Source: Pseudomonas canadensis (GTDB taxonomy: Bacteria > Pseudomonadota > Gammaproteobacteria > Pseudomonadales > Pseudomonadaceae). From it: a stretch of DNA of 64,000 nucleotides. Numbering within the stretch: the stretch's first letter is position 1; every line of letters begins with the position of its first letter. This document shows, one piece after another, positions 61,713-64,000 of the stretch. The stretch covers positions 1 through 64,000 of the forward strand of contig NZ_KI628539.1 of NCBI RefSeq assembly GCF_000503215.1, written 5' to 3'. Below the pieces are notes generated by a model. It made no database searches. It was not told where the DNA came from and saw only the letters and a program-made list of their open reading frames with translations. Both the position numbers and the translations under genes were made by a program.

Positions 61713-63067
61713 GTGAGCAATTGCAAGCACGCCTGGAGGCCTGGCAGCAGCGTCAAGTCCAGTCGCTGGCCACCTTCGCGCCGGTGACGATGCGGGGGCG
61801 CATCCAGCGCGTCAATGGCATGTTACTGCAGTGTCGGCTGCCCCAAGCGCGTATCGGTGACTTGTGCCGGGTCGAGAAAAAGCCGGGCGACTACATGCTG
61901 GCCGAGATCATCGGTTTTGATCAGCAGGACGCGGTGCTAAGCGCCTTGGGCAACCTGGAAGGTGTGCAGGTGGGCGCGGGCGTCGAGCGCCTTGGCGTCT
62001 CGCATCGGGTGCAGGTCAGCGAGGCATTATTGGGTCAAGTGCTGGATGGTTTTGGGCGGCCGATCACGGGAGAAGGCCCCGGTGCGTTTGTCGAGGCTGA
62101 TTTGTCGGACACCAGTGCGGTGTTGTGCGAGGCACCGCTGCCCACTGAGCGCCCGCGCATCAACCGTGCGCTGGCCACCGGCGTGCGGTCGATCGACGGC
62201 CTGCTGACGCTGGGTGAAGGTCAGCGCGTGGGCCTGTTCGCCGGAGCAGGTTGCGGCAAGACCACCCTGTTGGCCGAGATCGCCCGTAACGTGGAGTGCG
62301 ATGTCATCGTGTTCGGCCTGATCGGCGAGCGGGGCAGGGAATTGCGCGAGTTCCTTGATCATGAGCTCGATGAGCAACTGCGTTCCAAGGCCGTACTGGT
62401 GTGCGCCACATCCGACCGATCCAGCATGGAGCGAGCTCGAGCGGCCTTCACGGCGACGGCGCTGGCTGAAGGTTATCGGCGCAAGGGGCTGCGCGTGTTG
62501 CTGCTGATTGACTCCCTGACTCGGTTCGCCAGGGCCCAGCGCGAAATCGGCCTTGCCGCCGGCGAACCCCTTGGCCGCGGCGGTCTGCCGCCTTCGGTAT
62601 ATAGCCTGCTACCGCGTCTTGTGGAGCGCGCCGGGTTGACCCGTGAAGGTGTGATCACGGCGATCTACACCGTGCTGATCGAGCAGGACTCCATGAACGA
62701 TCCGGTGGCTGATGAAGTCCGCTCGCTACTCGACGGTCACATCGTACTGTCTCGTAAGTTGGCTGAGCGTGGTCACTATCCCGCAGTGGATGTGTTGGCG
62801 AGTCTGTCGCGGATTTTGAGCAACGTCGCCGAGCCTGCGGACATCCGGGCGGGTACGGCGTTGCGACGCTTGTTGTCGGCGTATCAGCAGATCGAACTGA
62901 TGCTCAAGCTGGGGGAGTACCAGCCCGGTAGCGATGCCTTGACCGATCTGGCCGTGGACAGTCGCCAGGCTGTGGACAATTTCTTGCGCCAGGACTTGCG
63001 TGAGCCTGCGCCGATGGCTGTGACGCTGGAACAACTCAAGGAGCTGACCGCCTATGTCCCATTCTGA
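61709..63067 (+). CDS. rscN: RscN, type III secretion ATPase (HrcN/YscN)
   Basis: 452 aa from GTG 61709. Walker A GAGCGKTT at residues 179-186, Walker B-type LLLIDSLTRFARAQREIGLAAGEPLGRGGLPPSVYSLLPRL (about 268 on). F1-beta-like hexameric ATPase that strips chaperones and unfolds substrates. Overlaps rspQ by 4 nt and rspO by 14 nt. Confidence 0.95.
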   Translation: MSEQLQARLEAWQQRQVQSLATFAPVTMRGRIQRVNGMLLQCRLPQARIGDLCRVEKKPGDYMLAEIIGFDQQDAVLSALGNLEGVQVGAGVERLGVSHRVQVSEALLGQVLDGFGRPITGEGPGAFVEADLSDTSAVLCEAPLPTERPRINRALATGVRSIDGLLTLGEGQRVGLFAGAGCGKTTLLAEIARNVECDVIVFGLIGERGRELREFLDHELDEQLRSKAVLVCATSDRSSMERARAAFTATALAEGYRRKGLRVLLLIDSLTRFARAQREIGLAAGEPLGRGGLPPSVYSLLPRLVERAGLTREGVITAIYTVLIEQDSMNDPVADEVRSLLDGHIVLSRKLAERGHYPAVDVLASLSRILSNVAEPADIRAGTALRRLLSAYQQIELMLKLGEYQPGSDALTDLAVDSRQAVDNFLRQDLREPAPMAVTLEQLKELTAYVPF

Positions 63068-63482
63068 AGGGCTGCTTGGCGAAGTCGAGACGCTGCGACG
63101 CCTGCGACGGCACCGGGCAGACCGGGCCGAGCGTGCCTTGCGTGAGGCTAAGCGGGCCCAGCAGGCCCTGCTTGCCAATATCCGTCAGGCTGAGGATGCG
63201 CTTGAGCAGACCCGACGCGAGGAAGCCGAGCGAAGCGCCCAGTTGCTCAGCCAACACCAGGGGCAGGTATTGAACATGCAGGCGCTGAAGTCCTGGAGCG
63301 CACAGGAGCGCTCGTTGTCTGCCACGACTCGCCGGGGCATGGGGCAATTGGAAGCCTTGCAGGGCCAGCAAGAAGAAAAACAGATCAGCGTCGGCAGAGC
63401 CCAGAAGCAGGTCACCGCCTGCCTGCGTCAGGTGGAAAAACTTCAGGAGTTATCTCTTTTACTGGCGCAGGAGCCGACATGA
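63054..63482 (+). CDS. rspO: RspO, stalk protein (HrpO/YscO/FliJ-like)
   Basis: 142 aa, almost entirely coiled coil (ETLRRLRRHRADRAERALREAKRAQQALLANIRQAEDALEQTRREEAERSAQLLSQHQ). Central stalk of the export ATPase. Overlaps rscN by 14 nt and rspP by 4 nt. Confidence 0.85.
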   Translation: MSHSEGLLGEVETLRRLRRHRADRAERALREAKRAQQALLANIRQAEDALEQTRREEAERSAQLLSQHQGQVLNMQALKSWSAQERSLSATTRRGMGQLEALQGQQEEKQISVGRAQKQVTACLRQVEKLQELSLLLAQEPT

Positions 63483-63931
63483 CCCAGGTTTCAGATAAAC
63501 CCGCCGAGCGTCCCCGACCGCGTGACGCGCGAGAAGAGCGAGAACCGGGAATGGCAGGTGTTGTACCCACGGAGCTGACGCGATTGTTTTCCCAGTTGTG
63601 GGCTGATGACGGTTCTGGTGCCGGGACTCGGCTGTCGGGAACCAAGGCGTTGGGCGGTGCTGCGATGATCGAGGCGCTGGCCGAGCAATTGGCACCTCGT
63701 ATGCAGGCCGCTTTGCAGTGGCCGCTTCAGGCGGTGCTGTACCTGCCTCGCCTGGGGCGCATCAACGCCAGTGTGCGCCGTGAACAGAGCGCCTGGAGCA
63801 TCGAGCTTGAAGCGCAAGAGGATGAGACGGCGCGCTGGCTCAATGGCGTGAGGCAACAGGTTGAGGGTCGATTAACGCAAACGTTGGGGCAGACGGTCAG
63901 CCTGCGGCTTCCCACTGTCGGGTCGGGGTGA
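63479..63931 (+). CDS. rspP: RspP, HrpP-type substrate-specificity/needle-length protein
   Basis: 150 aa. A polar, Arg/Pro/Glu-rich N terminus (SDKPAERPRPRDAREEREPG) precedes a C-terminal domain (QWPLQAVLYLPRLGRINASVRREQSAWSIELEAQEDETARWLNGV) like the T3S4 domain of HrpP/YscP. Shorter than many HrpP proteins. Assignment relies partly on gene order. Confidence 0.75.
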   Translation: MTQVSDKPAERPRPRDAREEREPGMAGVVPTELTRLFSQLWADDGSGAGTRLSGTKALGGAAMIEALAEQLAPRMQAALQWPLQAVLYLPRLGRINASVRREQSAWSIELEAQEDETARWLNGVRQQVEGRLTQTLGQTVSLRLPTVGSG

Positions 63932-64000
63932 TGATTCCAGCGGTGCCGTTACCTCGGGTCAGTGGCGATGTGGTTGCTGCGCGTCGTCGTCTCGGACGCG
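63931..64000 (+). CDS. rscQ: RscQ (HrcQA), C-ring protein, 5' end only
   Basis: ATG at 63931 shares its A with the rspP stop codon (TGATG). The window ends after 23 codons (MIPAVPLPRVSGDVVAARRR...). Identity is inferred from the conserved order hrpO-hrpP-hrcQA. Confidence 0.6.
   Translation, partial: MIPAVPLPRVSGDVVAARRRLGR

Overview
The window looks like chromosome from the Pseudomonas fluorescens group. It has GC-rich codon usage, REP-type inverted repeats of the form 'taggagc-cggcttgccggcgat', an MksBEF condensin operon, a czcD/czcCBA/czcRS metal-efflux locus with an OprD-type porin, and an Hrp1-type (rsp/rsc) type III secretion cluster. All identifications come from reading the sequence; no database search was run.

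Left part (1-12 kb), core genome: the 23S-5S spacer, 5S rRNA and terminator of an rrn operon; a pqiA-pqiA-pqiB operon for lipid transport across the envelope, with a six-MCE PqiB/LetB-like protein; the leftward mksF-mksE-mksB condensin operon; a holD-like gene plus rimI; and a beta-carbonic anhydrase. Next (12-21 kb) come a small SET-domain gene, an unrecognised periplasmic protein beside an AcpA-type phosphoesterase, a decayed MNT/HEPN toxin-antitoxin pair, and transporters (AtoE-type, MHS-type MFS, GntP-type).

Middle (21-41.5 kb): czcD and czcCBA export divalent cations. The two-component pair czcRS converges on czcA and overlaps its 3' end. An OprD-family porin lies upstream of czcR on the same strand. 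Then follow a DUF2790 protein, a BdlA-like soluble chemoreceptor, a flavin reductase, a LysR/MFS pair, an AraC regulator, a LysE exporter, ddl, a short PgeF paralogue and a lipoprotein gamma-glutamyltransferase.

Accessory island (about 42.58-56.49 kb): a 33-bp perfect direct repeat bounds about 13.9 kb inserted at the 3' end of an elongator tRNA-Met. A P4-type tyrosine integrase sits next to the tRNA. To its left are an unknown 280-aa gene, an operator-like pair of dyads, and a tightly overlapping leftward operon: AlpA-like regulator, HTH protein, a possible Ash-like protein, four unknown small proteins, a TOPRIM primase and a DUF927 helicase. Immediately after the helicase lies a 240-bp array of twelve GGCAAC/GTTGCC hexamers with 9-bp periodicity, a good candidate replication origin. 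This right half looks like a phage satellite or integrative plasmid-like element. The left half holds four virion-type genes, excision/regulatory genes (one frameshifted at a poly-A tract), a Fic-domain gene with a small partner, an XRE-like regulator and long non-coding stretches with short direct repeats. It reads as a remnant of a second prophage or as accreted cargo.

Right end (56.5-64 kb): tRNA-Met, then rspL (an HrpL-type ECF sigma factor) with a sigma-54-type promoter, and a perfect hrp box in front of rspJ-rscV-rspQ-rscN-rspO-rspP-rscQ, the last cut by the window edge. The regulatory order is sigma-54, then RspL, then the secretion apparatus.
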